5,096 nt of DNA. It comes from Oscillospiraceae bacterium. Lineage in GTDB: Bacteria; Bacillota; Clostridia; Oscillospirales; Ruminococcaceae. Below the pieces are notes generated by a model that did not search any database, had not been told where the DNA came from, and saw only the letters and a list, made by a program, of their open reading frames with translations. This document shows, one piece after another, positions 1 through 4,924 of this stretch. The DNA is taken from positions 1 through 5,096 of the forward strand of contig JAFPPJ010000205.1 in assembly GCA_017410745.1 (NCBI GenBank), in the 5' to 3' direction. The position numbers were made by a program, and so were the translations under genes. How positions within the stretch are numbered: position 1 is the first letter of the stretch; each line of letters opens with the position of its first letter.

Positions 1-35
1 GCCTATCTCATCAAATCTTAAAATATACTTATTCA

Positions 36-1394
36 TTACTGCGCCGCTTCCTTCAGATCATATTTGAATGTTTTTCTGCTTATAAGTACCGCGAATATAA
101 CTGCTGATACAGACGATACTGGCTTGCACCATACAAGTCCAGTGTATCCGAGAACAGCTGTGAGCATCAGTGCCGATGGTATCAGGAATATGCCGCTTTC
201 CGCAACGGTAACAAGTGTAGCTTTACCAAATCTGCCTATATTCTGCAAAATCATACCGATAAGGATGTATATCCCCATAAACGGCAGCGGTATACACATT
301 GCTCTGAGTATATCGGATGCGATGCCGCACACATCAGACTTCTCCGAAAATACTCCCGCAAATGCATCTGCTTCAAGGAAAAATATCACCGCAAATACCG
401 AAAGCGCTGCCGTGGCTGTGATGAGCGCATATCTGAATGCAGTCCTTATCCTGTCATATTTCGATGCACCGTAGTTTATGGCACATATCGGCTGAAAGCC
501 CTGACCGAAGCCTATCACAAGTGCATATCCCATCTGGAGTATACGCATCGCTATCGTCATCCCTGCTATCGCCGCTTCACCGTATGTTCCCGCGATATTG
601 TTCAGCAGTATCCCGGATACAGAGGTGATGCCCTGCCTGCAGAAGTTAGGCGCACCTCCCGCAAGTATCTGCTTTATATGGAATATATCAGGCCTTGCAA
701 GTGACAGCCTTATTCTGGTATTGCCGTTCTTTCCCATTTTCATGATAAGGATGGCCGTACCCGCCGTCTGTCCGATAAGGCTCGCAAGCGCCGCACCCGC
801 AACTCCCATATCAAGCACGAGTATAAAAACAGGATCGAGCAGCATATTCAACACCATGCCCACAGATATGCCTGTCATGCTGTCTTTTGCACTACCCTGC
901 AGACGAAGCACGTTGTACAGTACAATTCCCGAAAGCATTATCGGAACGCTTATCAGCGTTATGCGCAGATATGATACAGTAGCCGCAAGCGCTTCTGCAG
1001 ATGTATTTGCTCCGAGCAGTACGGCAAGCGGCTTAATAAGTATCATGCCTGCTGTCATTATCACAAGCCCCGTTATGACTGCCAGAGTAAGACCGATGGA
1101 TGTCATTGAGTCAGCTTCATTCGTATCACGCTGTCCGAGCTGCCTTGATACATAATTTCCTGCGCCGTAGCCGAACCAGAACCCCACAGCCTGTATCATA
1201 GATATGAATGAGAATACTATGCCTACCGATGCTGTAAGCTCCGTCCTGTTGAGCTTTCCTATGAAAAATGTATCCGTGGCGCTGTATACAGATGTCACTA
1301 TCATCCCTATCATAGAAGGTATCGCCATTTTCCACAGCAGCGGATAAAGCGGTGCTTCGGTTATATCCCTGAACTTCTCCTCCTGAGTTTTCAT
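36..1394 (-). CDS. MATE family multidrug efflux transporter (MepA-like)
   Basis: This 452-residue protein is a full-length MATE transporter. Members of the family export drugs or other cationic compounds across the cytoplasmic membrane in exchange for Na+ or H+. The length matches the family, and the chain is hydrophobic throughout with about 12 predicted helices in two homologous halves (roughly residues 15-215 and 240-445). Recognisable family stretches are GYGAGNYVSRQLG at 75-87, RLQGSAKDSM at 164-173, LNMLLDPVF at 182-190 and GFGQGFQPICAINYGA at 295-310. By recall these resemble Staphylococcus aureus MepA more than NorM. The ATG start is preceded by AGGTGA at a suitable distance. The start overlaps the stop of the upstream tetR gene as ATGA, so translation is probably coupled and both genes share the promoter at 2043-2071. 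Only 35 bases lie downstream in the window, and no terminator is visible there. The substrate cannot be told from sequence. Confidence 0.95.
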   Translation of the reverse strand: MKTQEEKFRDITEAPLYPLLWKMAIPSMIGMIVTSVYSATDTFFIGKLNRTELTASVGIVFSFISMIQAVGFWFGYGAGNYVSRQLGQRDTNEADSMTSIGLTLAVITGLVIMTAGMILIKPLAVLLGANTSAEALAATVSYLRITLISVPIMLSGIVLYNVLRLQGSAKDSMTGISVGMVLNMLLDPVFILVLDMGVAGAALASLIGQTAGTAILIMKMGKNGNTRIRLSLARPDIFHIKQILAGGAPNFCRQGITSVSGILLNNIAGTYGEAAIAGMTIAMRILQMGYALVIGFGQGFQPICAINYGASKYDRIRTAFRYALITATAALSVFAVIFFLEADAFAGVFSEKSDVCGIASDILRAMCIPLPFMGIYILIGMILQNIGRFGKATLVTVAESGIFLIPSALMLTAVLGYTGLVWCKPVSSVSAVIFAVLISRKTFKYDLKEAAQ

Positions 1395-1993
1395 CTGCTC
1401 ACCTTAATGAATTCACGCATCTGCGTATAGCAGAATGTCCTGTATATCTGCCGATAGTATCCTTCATCCATCAGAGATGAATTTATCACCATGATCGCAC
1501 ACATCCTTATCATCGAAAGCAGCCCGTCGGTGTCCGCCTCCACTGCATACCCGTTATCACGCCAGTATCGTATGAGCATATCGATATATTCCCTGTAAAG
1601 AGACTTGATACGATCAGCCGCATTCTGATCTATGCCGAAGAAAAGCTCCATTGTGCCGCTGAGCGCATTATCAAAGGCTTTGTTCTCTTTCAGATGCATA
1701 CCCTCCGCATAGAACTGCCCGGAAAGGAATTCTACGGGGTCTGCAAGCGAAGTCTCCTTGTTCTCAGCCATTTTTGCCAGCTTTTCTCTTACCCTGAGCT
1801 CCACAAGGTCTGTTATGAAATCGGTCTTGTCCTTGTAGAACGTATAGAACCCGCCCTGAGCTATGCCTGCCGCAGAGGTGAGCTCTCTTATGGAAACGCC
1901 CTTTATCCCCTTTTCCGCAAACAGTCTCAGCCCTGTCTCACGCAGCTTCTGCTGCAATAAACTGCGCTCCTTTTCACTGAATGCCTTGCCCAT
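1391..1993 (-). CDS. TetR/AcrR family transcriptional repressor of the MATE gene
   Basis: This 200-residue protein has the TetR architecture: an N-terminal three-helix DNA-binding domain (about residues 10-58) and a helical ligand-binding and dimerisation domain of family-typical length. The helix-turn-helix is clear at about 33-53 (VSIRELTSAAGIAQGGFYTFY) and is followed by the usual K-D-K-x-D-F segment. The C-terminal part has no recognisable ligand signature. The ATG at 1993 is chosen because GGAGAG lies 7 bases upstream. A TTG at 2008 would add five residues, but the ribosome binding site would then lie inside the gene. The gene is first in an operon with the MATE transporter, overlapping it by 4 bases. 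A 16-bp-arm inverted repeat covers its promoter, so it most likely represses itself and the transporter until a transported compound binds. That role is inferred from the layout common to TetR-efflux pairs. Confidence 0.93.
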   Translation of the reverse strand: MGKAFSEKERSLLQQKLRETGLRLFAEKGIKGVSIRELTSAAGIAQGGFYTFYKDKTDFITDLVELRVREKLAKMAENKETSLADPVEFLSGQFYAEGMHLKENKAFDNALSGTMELFFGIDQNAADRIKSLYREYIDMLIRYWRDNGYAVEADTDGLLSMIRMCAIMVINSSLMDEGYYRQIYRTFCYTQMREFIKVSR

Positions 1994-2000
1994 AATATCA

Positions 2001-2006
2001 CTCTCC
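2001..2006 (-). promoter_or_regulatory. Ribosome binding site of tetR
   Basis: GGAGAG on the minus strand ends 7 bases before the ATG at 1993. It decides for this ATG over the in-frame TTG at 2008, which has no comparable site. Its outermost base is also the last base of the operator arm. Confidence 0.75.
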
Positions 2007-2046
2007 AATAGCTATGAACATTTAATATCTATGTTCATAGCTATTG
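2006..2046. promoter_or_regulatory. Probable TetR operator (perfect inverted repeat, 16-bp arms)
   Basis: The arm CAATAGCTATGAACAT at 2006-2021 is repeated exactly as its reverse complement at 2031-2046, around a 9-base spacer. The repeat covers the -10 box of the tetR promoter, the predicted start site near 2036 and the 5' leader up to the ribosome binding site. Bound protein would therefore block transcription. Its position directly before a TetR gene makes that protein the obvious ligand. The unusually long arms could hold two dimers, as QacR does on its operator; that part is inference. Confidence 0.85.
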
Positions 2047-2071
2047 TACTACATTTTTCTGCTCTTGTCAA
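2043..2071 (-). promoter_or_regulatory. Sigma-A promoter of the tetR-MATE operon
   Basis: Read on the minus strand, TTGACA (2066-2071) and TACAAT (2043-2048) are separated by exactly 17 bases, which places the start site near 2036. The bases upstream of the -35 box (about 2075-2095) are runs of A and T and could act as an UP element. The -10 box lies inside the operator inverted repeat. Confidence 0.85.
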
Positions 2072-2101
2072 GAGTTTTTTTCAAAAAACATAAGATATGC
2101 A

Positions 2102-2137
2102 TAAAAGAAAAGCAGAACATGACCTGCTCTGCTTCTT
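2102..2137 (-). terminator. Probable Rho-independent terminator of the membrane-protein operon
   Basis: On the minus strand, AAGCAGA (2128-2134) and TCTGCTT (2110-2116) form a 7-bp stem around an 11-base loop. A G-U and an A-U pair can extend it to 9 bp, and TTTTCTTTT follows. It lies about 65 bases after the stop at 2199 and about 30 bases before the -35 box of the tetR promoter, so it would separate the two minus-strand units. The stem is not very GC-rich, so termination may be partial. Confidence 0.55.
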
Positions 2138-2198
2138 ACAATATTCTGACCAACATGGTCTTTAGACAGCACTGTTTCGCGCTATATGCGATATATGT

Positions 2199-2693
2199 TC
2201 AACGCAGCAGCAGAAACAGGCCGGCTATTGCCATGCTGAGGAATGGATATGCAATGATCCTTATTATCTGATTCTTGTTGTTGAATCCCCTGTCTTTCCA
2301 CCCTTCGCAGTCTGCTGTCTCGGGATAGAGCTTTTTGAAATAGCCCACTGTCATCACGAGCCATTGATCCTGGACTATTATATCAAATGCTTTCATGATA
2401 TACAGCATCACGATAAATCTTCCTGTAAGCCCCCAAAAGCCGCAGCCGTCATTTATCCCCTCTGTGCCGGTATATATAGTCCCTGCAAGGATAGACAGCA
2501 AAAATACCGCAAGCAGTATATGTGCTGTGATCTGCTTGTGTTTCGGCGGCTCGGGATGATCCTTCGCAGCTTCACGCACATCTTCGGGCAGGAACCGCAG
2601 CACGAGCGATGGCTTTGCCATAGGGCTTGCGACAACTATCACGCCTATCTCGATAAGGCAGATGATCAGTGCTGTAATAACGACTTTTATCAT
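2199..2693 (-). CDS. Four-helix integral membrane protein of unknown function
   Basis: The product is 164 residues long and I cannot assign it to a named family. Hydrophobic segments lie at about 3-22, 55-75, 86-107 and 143-163. Between the first two is a cytosolic-looking charged loop with a proline-rich KDHPEPPKHK stretch. The most distinctive part is the loop after helix 3 (about 104-137), with D104, D109, a YPETADCEGW run and RGFN. Its polar and aromatic residues look conserved enough to matter. The ATG is preceded by AAGGGG at a good distance. The gene begins 31 bases after the stop of the ATC hydrolase-like gene on the same strand with no promoter between them, so the two are almost certainly co-transcribed. 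It probably acts in the membrane alongside that enzyme, for example in transport or anchoring, but nothing in the sequence shows this directly. Confidence 0.85.
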   Translation of the reverse strand: MIKVVITALIICLIEIGVIVVASPMAKPSLVLRFLPEDVREAAKDHPEPPKHKQITAHILLAVFLLSILAGTIYTGTEGINDGCGFWGLTGRFIVMLYIMKAFDIIVQDQWLVMTVGYFKKLYPETADCEGWKDRGFNNKNQIIRIIAYPFLSMAIAGLFLLLR

Positions 2694-2724
2694 AATGTCC
2701 CCTTCTTCACCTTTTCAATACAGA

Positions 2725-3306
2725 TCATTTTTTCCTGACCCTGTATTCGCAGTATTCCGCTCCCTCGGGAATAGCTGTTTGTCGACGGAAATCCAGCTTG
2801 CGATAACCCTTTGCCATATTTTTATCCATATGGCATATACAGAGAACCGCATTCTCTTCTCCAAGCTCTTTGCAGACCTCATGCATCGGACATGATGTGA
2901 TGTCAACGCCGTACATGGTCGGAGGCGTACTTACGATATGCCTTTTGTAACCCTTCTTTTCACTGCTTGCTATATCAAGTATCTTCGAGAAAAAGCACCA
3001 GGCGATATCTTCAAAAAAAGGTATATATGTCAGCTTCCGAAGTGCTTTTGCCCTCTGCATGCCTTTGAGGTCACCGTATTTCTGCATTATCCTGTCGGCA
3101 TCTTTCCCGTTCGTGCGAAGCGCTCTGTACAGCACCGCTGCCGGTATCCCGAAGGCTCCCTTGTGGTTTTTGTAGTAACTGTCCGACATGATGCTGTCGT
3201 AATCATCTGCGGCCTGCTGCCATATCTTTTCGCCGATATCTCCGTATTTCTTTATCAGGATAGAATGAAGCTCAGCATAAAACTTGCAGCCATCAAGTTC
3301 TCTCAT
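2725..3306 (-). CDS. L-2-amino-thiazoline-4-carboxylic acid hydrolase-like protein (diverged paralog 1)
   Basis: This soluble 193-residue protein resembles the ATC hydrolase-like family. The founding Pseudomonas enzyme opens the thiazoline ring of ATC on the way to L-cysteine; most Firmicutes members have no tested function. Family features seen are IPAAVLYRAL at 54-63, Cys139-Pro140, a Cys-x2-Asp pair (C158, D161) and the C-terminal GAEYCEY (182-188), where the usual C-D-F has become C-E-Y. It is the most diverged of the three copies here, with extra cysteines at 145 and 156 and a histidine at 159. The ATG follows GGAGGG (3312-3317 on the plus strand). It leads a minus-strand unit with the membrane protein and is transcribed away from the other two paralogs from a shared control region. 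Substrate and activity are not shown; the changed C-terminal motif leaves a shifted or lost reaction possible. Confidence 0.75.
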   Translation of the reverse strand: MRELDGCKFYAELHSILIKKYGDIGEKIWQQAADDYDSIMSDSYYKNHKGAFGIPAAVLYRALRTNGKDADRIMQKYGDLKGMQRAKALRKLTYIPFFEDIAWCFFSKILDIASSEKKGYKRHIVSTPPTMYGVDITSCPMHEVCKELGEENAVLCICHMDKNMAKGYRKLDFRRQTAIPEGAEYCEYRVRKK

Positions 3307-3343
3307 TTATACCCTCCATAACATAGGTCATGCATCATGTTCC

Positions 3344-3376
3344 AAATAGGGCCATAATGCGGCATAATGGCTATTT
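3344..3376 (-). other. Hairpin in the leader of the minus-strand unit
   Basis: AAATAG-GG-CCAT (3344-3355) can pair with ATGG-CTATTT (3367-3376), giving 10 pairs with a 2-base bulge and an 11-base loop. No U-run follows it on the minus strand, so it is not a simple terminator. It lies between the predicted start site and the ribosome binding site of paralog 1 and could affect mRNA stability or translation. Confidence 0.35.
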
Positions 3377-3394
3377 CCGTTGTATTTTTCATTA

Positions 3395-3412
3395 GGTTAG
3401 CGACTGCTAACC
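3395..3412. promoter_or_regulatory. 18-bp operator dyad, copy 1 (perfect)
   Basis: GGTTAGC-GACT-GCTAACC is a perfect 7-4-7 inverted repeat. Its outer edge coincides with the predicted start site (about 3412) of the minus-strand promoter, so a bound dimer would cover +1 to +18. Size and symmetry suit a MarR- or TetR-type dimer. Two related copies lie at 3542-3559 and 3644-3661. Confidence 0.75.
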
Positions 3413-3418
3413 GCATAG

Positions 3419-3447
3419 ATTATATCACTTTTTCATCGGGCTGTCAA
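3419..3447 (-). promoter_or_regulatory. Consensus sigma-A promoter of the paralog 1-membrane protein unit
   Basis: On the minus strand, TTGACA (3442-3447) and TATAAT (3419-3424) are separated by 17 bases, a perfect match to the sigma-A consensus. The predicted start is near 3412, giving a leader of about 106 bases. So strong a promoter fits a gene that is held off by a repressor. Confidence 0.88.
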
Positions 3448-3468
3448 GGTCTGTATATTTTTTCCCGG

Positions 3469-3483
3469 ATGTTCCGTGAACAT
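3469..3483. promoter_or_regulatory. Central dyad ATGTTC-N3-GAACAT between the two promoters
   Basis: A perfect 6-3-6 inverted repeat is centred at 3476. The midpoint of the two predicted start sites (3412 and 3542) is 3477, so the site sits near -65 for both promoters, a place where activators often bind. Its half-site hexamer GAACAT also occurs inside the arms of the TetR operator at 2006-2046, but with opposite polarity and different spacing. Function is inferred only from symmetry and position. Confidence 0.45.
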
Positions 3484-3506
3484 ATAGCGAATAATGAAAA
3501 AACCAC

Positions 3507-3535
3507 TTGCATTTTCGGAAAAGATGATGTATAAT
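3507..3535 (+). promoter_or_regulatory. Sigma-A promoter of the paralog 2-paralog 3 unit
   Basis: TTGCAT (3507-3512) and TATAAT (3530-3535) are separated by 17 bases. The start is predicted near 3542, at the edge of the second operator copy, and the leader is about 134 bases long. Confidence 0.82.
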
Positions 3536-3541
3536 TATATA

Positions 3542-3559
3542 AGTTAGCATATCACAACT
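3542..3559. promoter_or_regulatory. 18-bp operator dyad, copy 2 (degenerate)
   Basis: AGTTAGC-ATAT-CACAACT has a nearly intact left half (6 of 7) and a poor right half (3 of 7) compared with copy 1, but keeps the outer AGTT/AACT symmetry. It begins at the predicted start site of the plus-strand promoter, the same relative position that copy 1 holds at the minus-strand promoter. That positional match is the main support. Confidence 0.5.
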
Positions 3560-3562
3560 CTC

Positions 3563-3630
3563 GCGCAGGTAGATACCCGCCATATGTATCCGTATAAATA
3601 CTTTACATTATGGCATCTTTTCTCCTGCGC
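3563..3630 (+). other. Long-range inverted repeat in the plus-strand leader
   Basis: GCGCAGG (3563-3569) is exactly complementary to CCTGCGC (3624-3630), across 54 bases. In the RNA this could close a structured leader domain. A small internal hairpin GGTA-GA-TACC (3568-3577) competes with it. I recognise no known riboswitch or attenuator. Confidence 0.3.
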
Positions 3631-3643
3631 TCATGTGTTTTGC

Positions 3644-3661
3644 GGTTAGCAATAACTAATC
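3644..3661. promoter_or_regulatory. 18-bp operator dyad, copy 3
   Basis: GGTTAGC-AATA-ACTAATC matches copy 1 at 12 of 14 arm positions. It ends just before the ribosome binding site of paralog 2 and about 100 bases after the predicted transcription start. Here it could act as a roadblock, or support looping with the upstream copies. No promoter with good spacing precedes it. Confidence 0.65.
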
Positions 3662-3663
3662 AA

Positions 3664-3669
3664 AAGAGG
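3664..3669 (+). promoter_or_regulatory. Ribosome binding site of paralog 2
   Basis: AAGAGG lies 6 bases before the ATG at 3676. It decides for this start over the in-frame ATG at 3610, which lacks such a site and would place an operator copy inside the coding region. Confidence 0.75.
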
Positions 3670-3675
3670 TGTATA

Positions 3676-4287
3676 ATGAGATCATCATTCAAGATATGGT
3701 TTATCGGGCTGTATTTTCACAGCGCCTGTAAAAAAGGACAGATCGCCCGCTGCCTGTCGGACAAGACACGGGTGGATATACTAAGAGAGCATCGTGCGAT
3801 CGTCGCAAGAGCAAAGGATATGTCTGACAGCAGACTATGTACGTCTTATCTTATGGGAGCATATTTTATCGCGATGAACCGCTGCTCGGGACTTGACGCA
3901 GCACAGAATTATGAGATATTAGCCGACGCATTGAAAAATAATTCTATGTTCAAAAAAGCCATGGGCTCTGCAGAGGACTATCTCTCTGAAGATAAGATAC
4001 CTGGAAGGATGGAGTGGGCTCGTCAGATCAGCAGTGCAAAAGGCGAGAACAACTGGGCTGTGGAGGTACTGCCGAAAAGCGCTGATTATGATCTGGGATA
4101 TAACTATTATCAGTGCGGCATATGCAAGCTCTGCAAGGACGAGGGTATGCCGGGTCTTGCAAAGTATCTGTGCAGACTCGACTATGTTATAGCGGATATT
4201 ATGGGCGCTGAGCTTGTCCGCACCAAAACTCTTGCAGAGGGCGCGGATATGTGCGATTTCAGGTACAGTGTGAAGGAACAGAGGTAG
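3676..4287 (+). CDS. L-2-amino-thiazoline-4-carboxylic acid hydrolase family protein (paralog 2)
   Basis: This 203-residue soluble protein belongs to the ATC hydrolase-like family by its C-terminal half: CGICKLCKDEG at 147-157, the Cys-x2-Asp pair C166/D169 in LCRLDYVIADIMG, R182 and T185-L186, and GADMCDFRY at 189-197. These form the series C, C-x2-D, R-x2-TL, GA-x2-CDF shared with its neighbours. The conserved cysteine and acidic residues are the likeliest catalytic positions, but that is inference. The N-terminal half is helical and little conserved. Cysteines at 147, 150 and 153 form CxxCxxC; only the first is shared by the sister proteins. The ATG at 3676 is chosen for its ribosome binding site. 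It is first in a plus-strand operon, 3 bases before paralog 3, and follows a leader carrying operator copies 2 and 3. The family's known reaction is hydrolysis of ATC toward cysteine; the true substrate here is unknown. Confidence 0.85.
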   Translation: MRSSFKIWFIGLYFHSACKKGQIARCLSDKTRVDILREHRAIVARAKDMSDSRLCTSYLMGAYFIAMNRCSGLDAAQNYEILADALKNNSMFKKAMGSAEDYLSEDKIPGRMEWARQISSAKGENNWAVEVLPKSADYDLGYNYYQCGICKLCKDEGMPGLAKYLCRLDYVIADIMGAELVRTKTLAEGADMCDFRYSVKEQR

Positions 4288-4290
4288 ATC

Positions 4291-4896
4291 ATGAAAACAG
4301 CAATAAAGATACTTGACTCCAAAAAGGAGTACAGAGAAGAGATACAAAAGATACTTAGCAAGGAACAGTACGCGATGTTCCGCCGCAAAGCCGCATCAAG
4401 GCTGCACAAATATATTGAACGGTATAAGGATCTGCCGCGCGGAGTACATTCTCATACCGATGAAAAGATATTTCCTGCGGCTGCAGTGTACATGACTGCA
4501 AAGGAATTCATGACCCAGGAACAGGCTTATGCAGTCATTGAGAATGCATCGGTAAAGATATGTGCAAAGCTTGGACCTCTCAAAACGATAATGAAGCTCC
4601 CGTTCATGCCCGCACTTTTCATCGGGATGTGGGATCCTATGACCAAAAACAATTTCGGCGCTTCCTGCGGGTTCAAAAACAAATTCTATCCCAGGAAAAA
4701 GGATTCCTACCGCATGGACATCCTGCAATGTCCGTATATGACCTATTTTACAAAGCTTGGATGTCCCGAACTGACCAAGATATTCTGCGAGAATGACGAA
4801 AGGATATACGGACATCTGCCCGGAGTAGTCTTTGAACGCAGTGGCACTCTTGGCAAGGGCGCAGAAAAATGCGATTTTTATATCCGAAAGGCTTAA
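4291..4896 (+). CDS. L-2-amino-thiazoline-4-carboxylic acid hydrolase family protein (paralog 3)
   Basis: This 201-residue soluble protein is another ATC hydrolase-like family member, and its motif set looks the most typical of the three. The N-terminal part has H53 and H55 followed by IFPAAAVY (60-67), matching IPAAVLY in paralog 1. The C-terminal part has Cys147-Pro148, C166 and D169, R183, T186-L187 and GAEKCDF at 190-196. C147, C166 and D169 fall at the same residue numbers as in paralog 2, so the two align over this stretch without net gaps. The ATG at 4291 follows the stop of paralog 2 by 3 bases, and the GAGG in the end of that gene serves as ribosome binding site, so the pair is co-transcribed and probably coupled. 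A hetero-oligomer of the paralogs is possible but not shown. Substrate unknown. Confidence 0.85.
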   Translation: MKTAIKILDSKKEYREEIQKILSKEQYAMFRRKAASRLHKYIERYKDLPRGVHSHTDEKIFPAAAVYMTAKEFMTQEQAYAVIENASVKICAKLGPLKTIMKLPFMPALFIGMWDPMTKNNFGASCGFKNKFYPRKKDSYRMDILQCPYMTYFTKLGCPELTKIFCENDERIYGHLPGVVFERSGTLGKGAEKCDFYIRKA

Positions 4897-4924
4897 TGGT
4901 GAGGGTCATCAGAGGAGGATACGA

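Larger units (their letters stand above)
3307..3675. promoter_or_regulatory. Divergent control region between the ATC hydrolase-like units
   Basis: This 369-bp stretch contains no convincing gene. It holds two outward-facing sigma-A promoters, three related 18-bp dyads, a central 15-bp dyad and two long leaders (about 106 bases on the minus strand, 134 on the plus strand) with inverted repeats. A 29-codon open frame without a clear ribosome binding site runs through the minus-strand leader and is described under findings. The individual elements are listed separately. Confidence 0.8.

Noticed and set aside
1..35. Possible terminator after the MATE gene
   Set aside because: The 35 bases are AT-rich but show no stem with a U-run; a terminator may lie beyond the window.
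598..1155. Plus-strand open frame of 185 codons, and similar frames at 64-474
   Set aside because: They are antisense to the MATE gene, have no recognisable protein features and lack good ribosome binding sites.
1994..2008. TTG start for tetR, five residues upstream
   Set aside because: The GGAGAG ribosome binding site would lie inside the gene, and the ATG at 1993 is well placed behind it.
2064..2081. Small CTCTTG/CAAGAG hairpin followed by a T-run, resembling a plus-strand terminator
   Set aside because: The loop would be too tight, no plus-strand gene lies upstream, and the bases are better explained as the -35 box and A/T-rich upstream part of the tetR promoter.
3351..3370. Tandem near-repeat GCCATAATGC / GGCATAATGG
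   Set aside because: Only two short imperfect copies; they are largely explained as part of the leader hairpin, and there is no array-like structure.
3610..3675. N-terminal extension of paralog 2 by 22 residues, starting at the ATG at 3610
   Set aside because: No ribosome binding site precedes it, it would run through operator copy 3, and the ATG at 3676 has AAGAGG at ideal spacing.
4114..4134. CxxCxxC in paralog 2 (residues 147-153) as a zinc or iron-sulfur site
   Set aside because: Only the first cysteine is shared by the sister proteins, and no second ligand cluster with suitable spacing is visible.
4396..4815. Minus-strand open frame of 139 codons, and the similar one at 3919-4347
   Set aside because: They are antisense to the hydrolase-like genes, whose family motifs secure the plus-strand reading.
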